The position numbers and the translations under genes are program-made. Positions 35,465-45,881 of a DNA stretch of 64,000 bases are shown here, piece after piece. This DNA comes from Anodontia alba. Lineage: Eukaryota; Mollusca; Bivalvia; Lucinida; Lucinidae. The stretch lies in the NCBI GenBank assembly GCA_964016985.1, contig OZ024823.1:67743925-67807924 (forward strand). Direction: 5' to 3'. Within the stretch, counting starts at the first letter, position 1; the number at the start of each line of letters is the position of its first letter. The notes under the pieces were generated by a model. It saw nothing but the letters and a program-made list of their open reading frames with translations. It did not search any database and had not been told where the DNA came from.

Positions 35465-35895
35465 CTGAAAAGATTGGGAGCCTTTATGCGAACCGATTTT
35501 TTTAAATGTATTTCTGTATTAAGAGTTGTATCGGGACCCAGGGTAAGTTGGCTAGCTGTAAAGTTTAACCTCCCCCCCCCCCCACCCCCACGCTGTGGTT
35601 TACTCTACTGACCATTCTAAGGCGGTGGTCCCGGTGTTACTTACTCTTTGTTGCTTTGTGATTTATTCTACGAGGCGATTTATTTATGCCTTGTGTTATT
35701 TTGTTCTTGTGTTTTTCAATCCTTTTAGCATTGCGATTACCTCGCTTGGGGAAGAGAGAGCTAATCTTAGCGCTTTTCGTACGTTTGTTCGATTTGTGCT
35801 TGTTTGGTTTTGTCGGTTTCCTCTTCCTCTTGGTGTCTGGGAAGGGCTGCGGTTTGTGATTGTGGCATTCCCTGGACTTTTCTCTTACCCTTTTT
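35465..35895 (+). mobile_element. Penelope-like element 3' region, copy c
   Basis: Near-identical to 24190-24600 for long blocks (gattacctcgcttggggaag; ttcgtacgtttgttcgattt; gggaagggctgcggtttgtg), with a poly(C) stretch at 35571-35592 and a small insertion. It is solitary: no RT lies upstream. Confidence 0.8.
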
Positions 35896-35899
35896 TTAC

Positions 35900-36130
35900 A
35901 CACCCTACCGATTTATGCATAATTTGCAGCCATTTTTACTACGGGAAAAATGAAAATATTTGATTTGTTTTTCAAACCAATGACTAAAGTATAGGGTTTG
36001 TGTACAGGTAGTTACGACAAATATTTTTGCAATAAATAATGGCAAAAGTTTACAAATTTACTTCTTCTGAATAAAACGCCCAGGCAAAGAAACGACTTTC
36101 CGAAAGGTGTTAAAAGGAGACTAGTCTCTT
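35900..36130 (+). repeat. Dispersed family C, second segment
   Basis: gtagttacgacaaatattt, tacaaatttacttcttctg and aaagaaacgactttccgaaagg have reverse-complement counterparts at 39045-39150. Confidence 0.6.
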
Positions 36131-36979
36131 TGGAAATCGTACCGATAAAACACACAACAACATGAACAAAAAGTAAAAAAAAAAGTAGTAAAAAAAACAG
36201 AAGGGTATATCGCCACGACCAGAGTAACTGTGACAAAGTACCATCGCAGAGGGTAAGATGTCGTCAGGAGGCTAATGTTCTCGTAAAAATCATGCTACTC
36301 GATCAAAAATACAAATAAACAAGAGAAGAAAATACGAGATTTTGCAACTGCATGGAATGGTACAGACAGTCGCTGAGGAAAATGGAGAAATGCTTTTGTT
36401 GCGATACTAGTTTATAATCGTAAGAGAATCTATACACTTTCAAAGGAGGCAACTCTGTCAAACTGTTTTGCCTCCCTTCTGAAAATGAATCTACTCTTAA
36501 AGGAAAGAATTTACTCCCATCAGGAGAAGATTGGTTTCTTTTAGTATAAAACTCTTTATAGAAAGGACTTGGTGCGCAGAAAACAAACAGGAAGTGATAA
36601 AACTTGTGTTCCTTGTTGAAAAGGTGAAAAATACACCAAGCGTTTCTTTCCCTTCAACCGATAAGCTAAAACATATTTATTCTTCTATGTGTGACTCGGT
36701 TCTAGGTGATCGGCAGTGGGTGTCGATTTAAACATAGAATGGAATTACAACATGTACTCCTGTTCAATTTCCAGACCGCATGGACTATCCTTTGGTACAA
36801 TATTTATGTATATGTTGTTTAGTCTAGTCTAGTATTTATGTACCTTGTTTAATCTAGTGTCTTCACTCTCACTCGACCTCCACTTGTACGCTGAAGTATA
36901 AAACAATATGAAAACAAATATTTAGCCTCAGCAGCAGGAGAAATGTTCATTTTTCTCAACTTAGTTTTGCTTTTTCTGG
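36131..36979. other. No gene; repeat related to 42905-43100
   Basis: 36438-36620 shares cactttcaa.gg..aca/gcaactctgtca, aaaggaaagaattta and other words with 42908-43080. tttaat at 36848-36853 is ATTAAA on the minus strand, a possible poly(A) signal 130 bases after the peptide exon's stop. Confidence 0.45.
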
Positions 36980-36982
36980 TCT

Positions 36983-37413
36983 TCATAACCATGTTTTATC
37001 AGATTTTTGTAAAATCATATCATACCAATTTAAATGTCGCATACATTCAAGATCCGCTTCTGCTGATTGTGCACACGCCTGCTGACATTTAGACATGTTG
37101 TAATGAACGTTGGACAACTTATTAACACAAATGCTGCATTGTTTCTTGCAGTTATCTTGTGCTTTCAAAGATTCAAATCTTTTTCGAATATTTATACCAT
37201 GTTCACAATTAGAATCTATACTTTTACCACCTGTTATTGCACAACCATTTGCACATGCGTTACCATCATAGATGGTACCCCACAATTCTACACATGCCAA
37301 ACACTCAAGCAAACAGCTCTGATAGTCTTTAGTTGCCGCCCTTTGAAATGTCGGTTTCTGGTAGGAGACTCGACCACAGATCAAGATAATTGCAACTGTC
37401 CATACCGTTATAT
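36983..37413 (-). CDS. Two-module cysteine-rich secreted peptide precursor, eclosion-hormone-like (last exon)
   Basis: Uninterrupted minus frame ending TGA at 36983-36985. I place the exon start at 37413, after a good acceptor (tgtttttatatttcag), because the upstream residues look intronic. The exon begins ITVWTVAIILICGRVSYQ, a hydrophobic stretch like the core of a signal peptide whose Met would be in an earlier exon. Module 1: C-x3-C-x2-C-x12-C-x3-C-x11-C, including CVELWGTIYDGNACANGC. Module 2: C-x3-C-x2-C-x13-C-x3-C-x9-C. Between them is IRKRF, a prohormone-convertase-type basic site. As I know the family, insect eclosion hormone is spaced 3-2-12-3-10 with the same G, [FY]xG and CAxxC positions, so module 1 fits closely. 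Eclosion hormones are secreted neuropeptides acting through membrane guanylyl cyclases. Two modules in one precursor are unusual. Alternatives are a helical-hairpin CxxxC peptide of other function, or a pseudogene exon. A PLE remnant lies about 85 bp upstream, in the presumed intron. Confidence 0.6.
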
Positions 37414-37497
37414 CTGAAATATAAAAACATATATGTGAACATATCCAGGAAATGCTACAATCACTAAACATAGCCTTCCTGAGAAAGAACAATGACA

Positions 37498-38292
<795 letters not shown>

Positions 38293-38299
38293 ACCGCGG

Positions 38300-38563
38300 C
38301 GCAAGCTGACCACATTCTAGTTTTTATATGGTTGGTACTATTTCATCTGTATCACGTCTTGTTTGTTAATAACTTTAATAAGGCTGAACTGGTTGCTGAA
38401 CGCATAAAGCGTGAAAAGCGCATAAAGCGTGGAAGTGATGCATTTCAAGGTTTTAGGTCGTAGTAGACTACCGTATATTCTACTAGCCAAACTTCATTTG
38501 CCCAGTCATACTGACTAGTTTTCCCAATCATACTTACTAATTGCCTAATCATACTGACTAGTC

Positions 38564-38597
<34 letters not shown>

Positions 38598-39039
38598 GTA
38601 TTGCTGTTTTGTTGTCATGAATTCATTTTAATGATTATTGATTCATTTCTCTAATATGTTTCATTGTAAATATAATATATGTATGTTATTCATCACACCT
38701 CAATTTAATGTATTTTTATATATTACGCACATGCATGTTTGTGTACGCTTGTACTGTTTGTGTATTTGTTGCTAAAGAGGGCCCCAAGGAAGATTGGCTA
38801 CCAGCCAATTAGGTTACCTACTCAAACAATTTACTTACTTACTTGCTAGTTGTCGTCTTCTTTTGGACAGTAAAGTAAACTAGTGTCACTAGTCGATTAA
38901 CAACTGCTTCATCTCTGTGCGCACGTGGTTAATAATCTGTTGCGCAAAAACCTGAAGTTCTTCCAAAACGTTTTAAGTAGTAAAAAGTTCTCAAAAATGT
39001 AATCATCCGGGTTTGACATTTTATCCTAATACGTTAACT
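38300..39039. other. No gene; (TCTG)/(TC) microsatellite at 38562-38598
   Basis: 38505-38560 has a short tandem of catactgactagt/catacttactaatt. A first exon for the minus-strand peptide gene could lie here or beyond, but no convincing ATG-plus-donor was found. Confidence 0.45.
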
Positions 39040-39600
39040 ACTCTCCTTTCGACATCTTTCGGAAAGTCGTTGTTTCTTTGACACTACACAGAAGAAGTAA
39101 ATTTGCAAACTTAATGCACGATTTAATGCAAAACTATTTGTCGTAACTACCTATGCACAAAATGTTATATTCTAAAAATTAAAATAGTGTCATTTTCCCA
39201 TAGCAAAAATGTCTGCAAAATATGCCAAAATCGAAAAGATAGGTAGTTTGGATGCAGGTTTTCAACAAGTTCCACTTGTTCAAAATTTCTGAAATTATCA
39301 CAATATTGTTTTGGAACATCAATAACTCAGTGAAGAAAAGCAAAAAATATTTTTTAATAAAACAAAAACCAAAAATCCAGTTTACTATAGAAATTGCATG
39401 GGTAAGACCCATTTTGACCATAAAATTAATGTTGCTGTAAATATTTGAAAACAAAGCACAAGAACAGAAACGACAAATGGTTTCTGATAAGATATTGTCA
39501 GTCACAAATCTTTTTTTTCCATTTAGAACAAAACGCCGAATACAAAACGTCTCTTCAAAGGATAACAGTAATAAAAATTCCATAAGGTGCAATGTTAAAT
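39040..39600 (-). repeat. Dispersed family C, minus-strand copy
   Basis: Reverse complement matches 35150-35430 and 35900-36130 (see those entries). The 137-residue minus frame at 39179-39592 lies wholly in this repeat and is hydrophobic low-complexity; I do not call it a gene. Confidence 0.6.
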
Positions 39601-39944
39601 TTCATTTGCTTTTTTTTTTTTGTATTGAATGAAGCGAAAACGAGCATAAAATTGACATCGCACCATATGAGTTTTTTTTTTTCATTATTTAATTTACCAA
39701 GATAAATTTAGAAAATGGAGGGTTATAATTTAAAAGTTTTTACTATTATTATATTATTATTATTGTTTTCTTGTTTTTTTTAATTATTTTTACTTATTTA
39801 TTTATTTATTTATTTATTTAGTGATGGAATTCCGCTTTTCGATATAGACGCTTTACCACGTGCTCACTGAGATGACACAATGTTTAGTTGTTTCTTTCGG
39901 TGTAGGCACCAAGACACCTTTCATAGGCAGAATTGCCGCCACAC
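39601..39944. other. No gene; T-rich and (TTTA)n simple sequence
   Basis: T runs at 39609 and 39671, and tttatttatttatttattta at 39796-39822. Confidence 0.6.
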
Positions 39945-40170
39945 TAGCGCAGTGGTCTGTGTGCAGTATTTACAATCTGATAAACGGGAGCGGGAGGGGC
40001 TGAGTTCAAGTACCCGGGCCGGCTACATACTTTCGTAGATTTTTTATTTACGAAGTTTTTGCAGTTACTGGCGAAAGCATAGCTTCTCATTGTTGATTAA
40101 CCGCCGAGAAAACAGTGTGGATTGATAGAATGACCCGACCTAAGGGCCATAAAACCAAATGCTGACACCA
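39945..40170 (+). mobile_element. tRNA-derived SINE, diverged relative of the 22659 family
   Basis: Head with A-box-like agcgcagtggtctgtg (39948) and B-box-like gagttcaagtaccc (40000) closing on gggccggc. The body has ggcgaaagcat..cttct, gattaaccgccgag, agaatgacccgacc and aagggccataaaacc, paralleling tggcgaaagaatg, gttaaccgcttag, gttgactggg and ggccgtaaaatct in the SINE at 22659-22961. It lacks clear target duplications. Confidence 0.6.
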
Positions 40171-40182
40171 TGAACAAAATAA

Positions 40183-40420
40183 TTGAAAATACATCATGGT
40201 ATCAGGGAACATGCACAACATGTCTTATCGTCCAGTAGTTTTCCTACTGACTGTTCCAAGTCGATATATCTGGTGCAGTTCTTCTTTGTTTGTGCGTCTG
40301 TAGTTGACGTTTGTTTTGTCTTTATTTGTTCCTCATCTCTCCTTCTTTGGTGCCTCGGAAGGGCTATGCTTCGTGACAGTGGCATTGCCTGGATATCTTC
40401 GCTTATATTTGTTTTATTTT
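40183..40420 (+). mobile_element. Penelope-like 3' region fragment, diverged
   Basis: tactgactgttccaagtcgat, ctcggaagggctatgcttcgtgacagtggcatt (40350-40383) and gcctggatatct align with the ctgaccgttctaaggcggt, ggaagggctgcggtttgtga and cctggacttttct blocks of copies b and c. Confidence 0.6.
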
Positions 40421-40499
40421 ATAACATTACACATTTCTATGCATCAGTCAGTGTTTAACATCTAATTTTGCGACAATCTGTATATGACGCTCCTGGGTT

Positions 40500-40720
40500 A
40501 TCGCCCAGTACGTGTGCTAAAATATTGATCATGCTCTAGATTAAGCCATAAATTCGTGTATGCTGCTCCCTATGCTGCATGCGACGATTCCTCCACATTT
40601 CTGCAGTCTATTCAAGAGGTCAGCACGACTTCGAGTGTATTTTCGAAACCTCCGATATCGTGCAACCGCTCCTTCGAAATCATGAGCGTAATGTGTCAAA
40701 GTTCTTTTAAGTAAGTCGGC
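40500..40720. repeat. Dispersed repeat shared with 57410-57670
   Basis: Shared words: tatgctgcatgcgacgattc, ctccacatttc(t/c)gcag, gaggtcagcacgac, tttcgaaacctccga(t/c)atcgtgc and gaaatcatgagc(g/a)taatgtgt. At 57470-57645 the tttcgaaacctccgac block is itself duplicated. Confidence 0.8.
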
Positions 40721-40744
40721 TGGTGCCTGATGCTTTGGCTCTGG

Positions 40745-41235
40745 TCAGGCCCTATGGAGTCCAACTGTTGGTTTCCTTTTGCTTCAGCATTTCAGTTATT
40801 TCTTGCTATCGAGTCCTCATCGGTGTTTTATCTCTGTATTCGTTTGAATTTTATGTTCTCGGAGAGGTTGCACTGATGAGTAAGAAACCCTTCACGCGGA
40901 CTGAACAAATGTCTTGTGTATACCACGGCAGAACCTAGGGCGAGAGTTGTGGCCACGTAAAATCGATATTTTACTGACCATTCCAAGGCGGTGCTTCTGC
41001 TGTGGTTTACTGTTCCTGTCATTGTATGTCTTTGCATGTATGTCGTGGAGAATTTTGTTTCTTTTAGATAGCCGTTTGGCGAAGTTTTGGGAAAGATACT
41101 ATCCTTTTAGCTTTCTGCTTGTAATGTTTTGATTATGATGCCAATGCTTTAAGTGCGTCCTTCTTTCCCTTTGATGTCTTCGACGGAAGTAATTAGGTAA
41201 TTGTATCGATTCCTGATCATTGCCTTCCTTTCTAT
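40745..41235 (+). mobile_element. Penelope-like element 3' region, copy d
   Basis: Ordered blocks as in copy a: aactgttggtttccttttgc, tcgagtcctcatcggtgtttt, gttctcggagaggttgcac, ccttcacgcggactgaac, gagttgtggccacgtaaaatcga, ccattccaaggcggtgcttct and gattcctgatcattgcc. It is followed directly by the 20-bp repeat below. No RT is attached. Confidence 0.75.
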
Positions 41236-41239
41236 TTAA

Positions 41240-41335
41240 TATCTGGTTCGGACAACTTAATATCTTTTTCGGACAACTTAACATCTTGTTTGGACAAGAT
41301 AATAAGTTGTCCGAACAATATAATTCTTGTTCAGA
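41240..41335. repeat. Short repeat of ggacaacttaatatcttgtt, both orientations
   Basis: About four 20-22-bp units (cggacaacttaatatctttt, cggacaacttaacatcttgt), then an inverted unit (ggacaagataataagttgtc). The same unit forms 50683-50850. Confidence 0.8.
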
Positions 41336-41885
41336 CTATGCATAAATTTCATAATACATATCTATGTTAGCACACATATTGTTTTATTTCTCAATATTGC
41401 CGTATGAAGAATGCTGATTTTTATGCTGAATGCATCGGTTATCTTTTATAAGCTCTTTTGTCTGAGACTACATAAAATGTCACACATTCAAAAACAAACC
41501 CTATTTGTTTGTTGTAGAAACTTTCCGCATTTTAGGCGTTAATATTTCTTATATGAATTACAGATATTGCAGTGCATGAAAAATGAATTACAGATATTGC
41601 AGTGCATGAAAACATTAAACAGTTCCTTGTGAATATTATTCTGCATAAAATTATCAAATCAATAAACTCATGAACCACATGGCGCAAATATTCTGTGGGT
41701 ACATTAATGTCCTACATGCACAACTGACGTCAGTTTGACGTTTTTCAACAGTCTTGGATTTTGTATTTAGGGATATCAGTGTGTGTATCCAGCCCTGCAA
41801 ACCATAATACTGCCATATGAAAATAAGAAAATCTAAAAAGTTGTCTTTGGAATCAAAGAAAATACAAAAGAACAAAAATCGAAGT
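41336..41885. other. No gene; small direct repeat
   Basis: gaattacagatattgcagtg followed by catgaaaa is duplicated in tandem at 41555-41611. The minus frame at 41654-41926 has no recognisable domain. Confidence 0.5.
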
Positions 41886-41889
41886 ATCG

Positions 41890-42320
41890 GTTTTATTATA
41901 CAGCATTTAAGTTTGCGAGACTGCATACTCGCCCAAGCATCGGCTTAAGCGGTACGAAAATCAAAATCTCGGTTTTATCAGTCTCAATTAAACCGAGACT
42001 CCGATTTTTCTTCTTTTATGTGTTTCCAAAAGCAATCGTTTTAGATTTTATTTGACTTCACTGCAGCTTGTGCTGAGTGTTGAGTGGCGACCGTAAAATG
42101 TCTGCCATAGTGCAGTTTTTATTTTTTAATATTCTTCGGTGTAATTGGGCCCACTCTGGGTTTATGGAAAATCGATTTCCGCTGAAACCAGTGCCAGTCT
42201 GCCATATTCAGCTTGTGGGTGGCCGTAAAACGTCTCCCCGTACTTCACTACATATAGTGTAGTTTATTTTTTGGTCCTGTAATGATTGAGCCCATTCCAA
42301 AATGTTTGAAAATATATATG
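41890..42320 (-). repeat. Family B repeats, two overlapping copies
   Basis: Hairpin cagtctcaattaaaccgagactcc at 41980-42003 with gtgtttccaaaagcaatc after it. Then two copies of ggccgtaaaa(t/c)gtct...cagttt/tagttt and gattgagcccattcc-type blocks (42090-42160 and 42225-42305), in reverse orientation to 8728-8950. Confidence 0.65.
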
Positions 42321-43405
42321 ATGGTCATTGATGAGGCCGAAACTAGCTGGTCTGGCTAAGACCACTTCACACCGCAGGTTTTTTTTTTTTTTTTTTTTCA
42401 GTTTTCTGAGTGTGTTCATTGTTCTCAAGGGTGACTATGTTTCCATTTCCTTAGAATCGATGGGCCAATTATGGTATCTAAAACTGTGTTTCGCCTAAAT
42501 CAGTGTTAGGTGACATATGCAGTCTTGCAAATTGTATAATATGAAGAGTCTCAATGAACTCGAGACACTGATTTTCAATCTTTTAAGTTCTTTATTTCCA
42601 AGGGCATTTACTTGTGAAATGTTTCAATCCAAAAATGTCTAAGTACTCGGACAGTCACCGTAGACCTAGACCAGATACCGCAGAACGTGGTGTCTGATTA
42701 GGTTTTAAACAACTGGCCACTCATTGTGTTTATACACATTATTAGGTAGAAATATCAACTTGTTCAAAGTTTATGAAAAGTATGACAAAAGAAGGAGGTA
42801 AGGTGCCTGAATATTTAGGGTAAATAGTCTGAAGTTGTATGCGGATTATTGGTTGCTGGGTATGTCCACCTAAGAAACAGTATTTCAGCTTGTGACTGCT
42901 TAAGGGACACACTTTCAAGGGAACAACTCTGTCAGAATGGTTTGTCTCCTTCCTGAAAAAGGGTCCAGCCTAAAAGGAAAGAATTTAATACCCTTTTTAG
43001 AATGGGCTTAATTATTGAAAGACAACAAATAAGAAGTTACAAATGGTCTTTCTCTTTTAAAAATTGTGGAAAATCTACAATGTGTTTCCAGTCTCTTTAA
43101 TAGCCTATGAAGTATAATTAGGTATGAAGTGAGATTGTTCATCAAGGGAACTATATGCAATGAAAGATCTCTTCAACGCGCCGCACTAGATAAAGCAGAC
43201 GTGCGTCGTGAAGTTAATAGATATATTGATGTTAAATATAGTATTTAACTCACAAATTTCTCTAATAGCTCTACTAGTCGCATTCGTTTTATAAGGTGTG
43301 TAGACTCAAGGCTGGTAATTGTTATTCAAAATAGCACTAAATGCAAACATTCTCAGAAATAAATGCTCCCGTATCTCTAGGTGAAGCAGTTTGTAAAGCA
43401 TGCAT
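42321..43405. other. No gene; mixed old repeats
   Basis: 42380-42398 is poly(T). 42540-42610 is another family B hairpin (gaagagtctcaatgaactcgagac). 42905-43100 is related to 36438-36620. 43140-43210 shares caagggaa(c/a)t.tatgcaa.gaaa with 56990-57030. No coding region is supported. Confidence 0.5.
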
Positions 43406-43409
43406 ATAT

Positions 43410-43475
43410 ACAGACATTGTCGTGATATGATTGTTGAAAGCGACGTTAAATCTGTATAAAATAAACAAAGACGAC
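43410..43475 (+). mobile_element. SINE 3'-tail fragment
   Basis: acattgtcgtgatatgattg, then ttgaaagcgacgttaaat and an A-rich end: same tail as the SINE at 30290-30610. The head was not identified. Confidence 0.55.
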
Positions 43476-43654
43476 ATGTCACAAACGCTGACACAAATCC
43501 TCTTATGGTTGTTGTTGTTATCATTATTATTTGATTTTTGTATTTTCACGTCTGAAAAAACTGATTGAAGCTGTTTTATTTTTTTTTCTACCTTGTTTGT
43601 TTTTCCCGGCCTGAAAGTGTCAGGATCATACCATAAGGAGTACCGCACCAATTT

Positions 43655-44680
43655 ACTAGCATGTGAACTTTTCTCGACTATCTCAAGTGTCGCAGTTTTC
43701 TGGGCTATAAAACTAGTAAGAAAAGCTGAAGTGCCGAAGCTTTCTGAGCTATAAATTCAGTAAGGATAGCTGGAGTGTCGAACTTTTCTCGACTATAAAA
43801 CCCGTAAGAATAGTCGAAGTGTCAAAGCTTTCTGAGCTATAAACACCAGTAATATTAGCTTAAGTGTCGCAGTTTTCTGGGCTATAAAACCAGTAAAAAT
43901 AACTAAAGTGCCGAAGATTTCCGAGCAGCTATAAATAGTAAAAATTGTTTGTGAATTTTTCTCGACTATGAAAGAAGTAAGAATAGCTCAAGTGTCGAAG
44001 CTTTCTGAGCTCAATGTAATTAAGATATAGCTATAAAACCAGTAAAAACATCTGAAGTGTCGTGTCGCTGTTTTCGGGACTGTGAAATCAGTAAGACTAA
44101 CTGAGCTCAGTGTAATTTCAGTAAAAATAGCTGGGGTGTCGAACTTTTCTAGACTATAAAACAAGTAAGAATAGCTGAAGTGTCGCAGCTTTCTGACCTA
44201 TAAAACTAGTAAGAACAGCTGAAGTGTCGCTGTTTTGCGGGCTGTAGAACCAGTAAGAATATCTAAAGTGCCTAAGCTTTCTGAGCTCAGTAAGAATCGC
44301 TGAATTGTCCAAGTTATCTGAAATAAAAAAAAAACAGTAATATTAGCTGAAGTATGTCTGGATTTATAGTCGAGAAAAGTTTACACGCCAGCTGTTTATA
44401 CTGAATTTATAGCTCAGAAAGCTTCGACACTTCAGCTATTCGTACTGGTGTAATAACATAGAAAACGGCAACACTTTAGCTATTCTTACTGGTTTTATAG
44501 CCCAGCATTCTGAGCTATAAATTCAGTAAAAATAACTAGTGTCGCACTTTTCTCGACTATAAATCCAGTAAGTATAGCTCAAGTGTCGCAGTTTTCTCAG
44601 CTATAAACACAGTAAGAATAGCTGAAGTGTCGAAGTTTCCTGAGTCATAAATCCAGCATGAATCAGTCAAGGTCCAATCT
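43655..44680. repeat. 44-bp minisatellite with an internally inverted block
   Basis: The unit is gctgaagtgtcgaagctttc, then tgagctataaaaccagtaagaata, 44 bases (for example starts 43724 and 43768). Plus-oriented units run to about 44345. About 44350-44505 is inverted (tttatagctcagaaagcttc, gacacttcagctattc), and plus orientation resumes to 44680. Units alternate between variants (tttctgagc, tttctcgac, tttctgggc). Confidence 0.93.
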
Positions 44681-44734
44681 GAACATCTTCTATTAAAATC
44701 CATTGATGATGTGTGAATAAAATCTATACATTTC

Positions 44735-44960
44735 CCCTTGGAAACAAAGAACGCATAAAAGAATGAGAATCGGAGTCCCAATATTACTGAGACTCTTCAT
44801 ATGGCTGCCGTCGTTCTTTAGCATCGGCTTAGGCGGAATTCGATTTTAAAAGATACTAGAATGGGTTCTATGATTTCAAGCAAAAATAAAAACAAAACTG
44901 CACTACGATAAAGTACGTGGAGACTTTTTACGGCCGTATGCAGCAATCAGTGCTAGCTGC
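44735..44960 (+). repeat. Family B hairpin repeat
   Basis: ttggaaacaaagaacgcat, the hairpin ggagtcccaatattactgagactc, gcatcggcttaggcgg, then gactttttacggccg near 44930: the full family B order. Confidence 0.8.
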
Positions 44961-44989
44961 AGTGAAGTAAAATAAATAGAATGAAAAGC

Positions 44990-45090
44990 AATGATCAGGA
45001 ATCGATACCTTACACCTTCCGTCTAAGACATCAAAGGGAAAGACAGACGCACTTAAAGCAACGGCACCACAATCAAAGTCTATAAAAGTT
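44990..45090 (-). mobile_element. Penelope-like 3'-terminal fragment
   Basis: gcaatgatcaggaatcgata and gacatcaaagggaaagacag are the reverse complements of the terminal blocks of copies a and d (near 18545-18590 and 41160-41220). Confidence 0.65.
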
Positions 45091-45529
45091 GCCACCTTTA
45101 GAAAGGTACTTCCGCCTCTTGTTCAAGAAAACAATCCCTACAATCTTCAAAATGCAAACCGCTCTGCACCCTATGCATGTCAATACCAACTAACTTACTT
45201 TTAACTCGTTCTCACCTTCTACTATACATGACCGGAACAAACTTTCAGTGGAAATAAAAGAAGTAAACACGGTCTCGGCTTAATAGAAACAAATGATCAT
45301 TACCTAATCATTATACTCGTAATGCCGGCACAAGAAGAGGATAGATATTACACGCTAGTATACTCATGGAACGCAGCTCTCTTGATTCGCATCTTTTTCA
45401 AAAAAAAAAAAAAAAAAAAGTTGCTAGCCAACATGTGTTTGTGGCGGATTTGAGCGTCTTTATCTCCTTTTTTTTGTGCCATATTTTTTCTTCTTCTTCT
45501 GAAAGTCAGGATAATATCCCTTTGTCTGT
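45091..45529. other. No gene; poly(A) at 45402-45419
   Basis: Nothing recognisable; precedes the PLE GIY-YIG remnant. Confidence 0.45.
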
Positions 45530-45881
45530 ACATACAACCAATCTCTTCCTAACACAGGCAAATTCATTAATCAGTATTGGGGTTTACTTAAGAATGTCAG
45601 CAAGTGAAAGTGTGCGTCAGTTGTATGAATCTGAGCCATTTGTTGCTTACAAAAGGCGACTACATACAGCTAGTTCACTCAAAATTGAGTAAATCTGTAC
45701 AATGTAACTAACTGTGACAGACGCCGTTGTTCTCATTGTTCACGAGTCTGACTGTTTTAAGAGAACTACTATATCATGTGTGCACAAACTAAAGCAGAAT
45801 CTTTCATGCACTTCTACTGATCTTATATATTTGATTTCATGTAAGAAATGTAAAGCTCAGTATGTTGGACAGACTACCCAG
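45530..45881 (+). pseudogene. Penelope-like GIY-YIG region, 5' part (interrupted by a LINE)
   Basis: PFVAYKR at about 45640, VHSKLSK in the next frame, then CDRRRCSHC (three cysteines) and LKQNLSCTSTDLIYLISCKKC followed by AQYVGQTTQ, ending at 45881. The last two are the GIY and YIG halves of the nuclease core. The gene is cut here by the LINE; its continuation is at 49487. The cysteine-rich linker directly upstream of GIY-YIG is the arrangement of PLEs I associate with either a C-terminal or an N-terminal nuclease, so the subtype is uncertain. At least two frameshifts and a stop occur. Confidence 0.8.

Noticed and set aside
37067..37417. 116-residue plus-strand frame opposite the peptide exon
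   Set aside because: It is the shadow of the cysteine-rich minus exon; it lacks any motif and has no splice signals.
39179..39592. 137-residue minus-strand protein
   Set aside because: It lies within dispersed family C, is hydrophobic and low in complexity, and the plus-strand relative at 35150 is not open.
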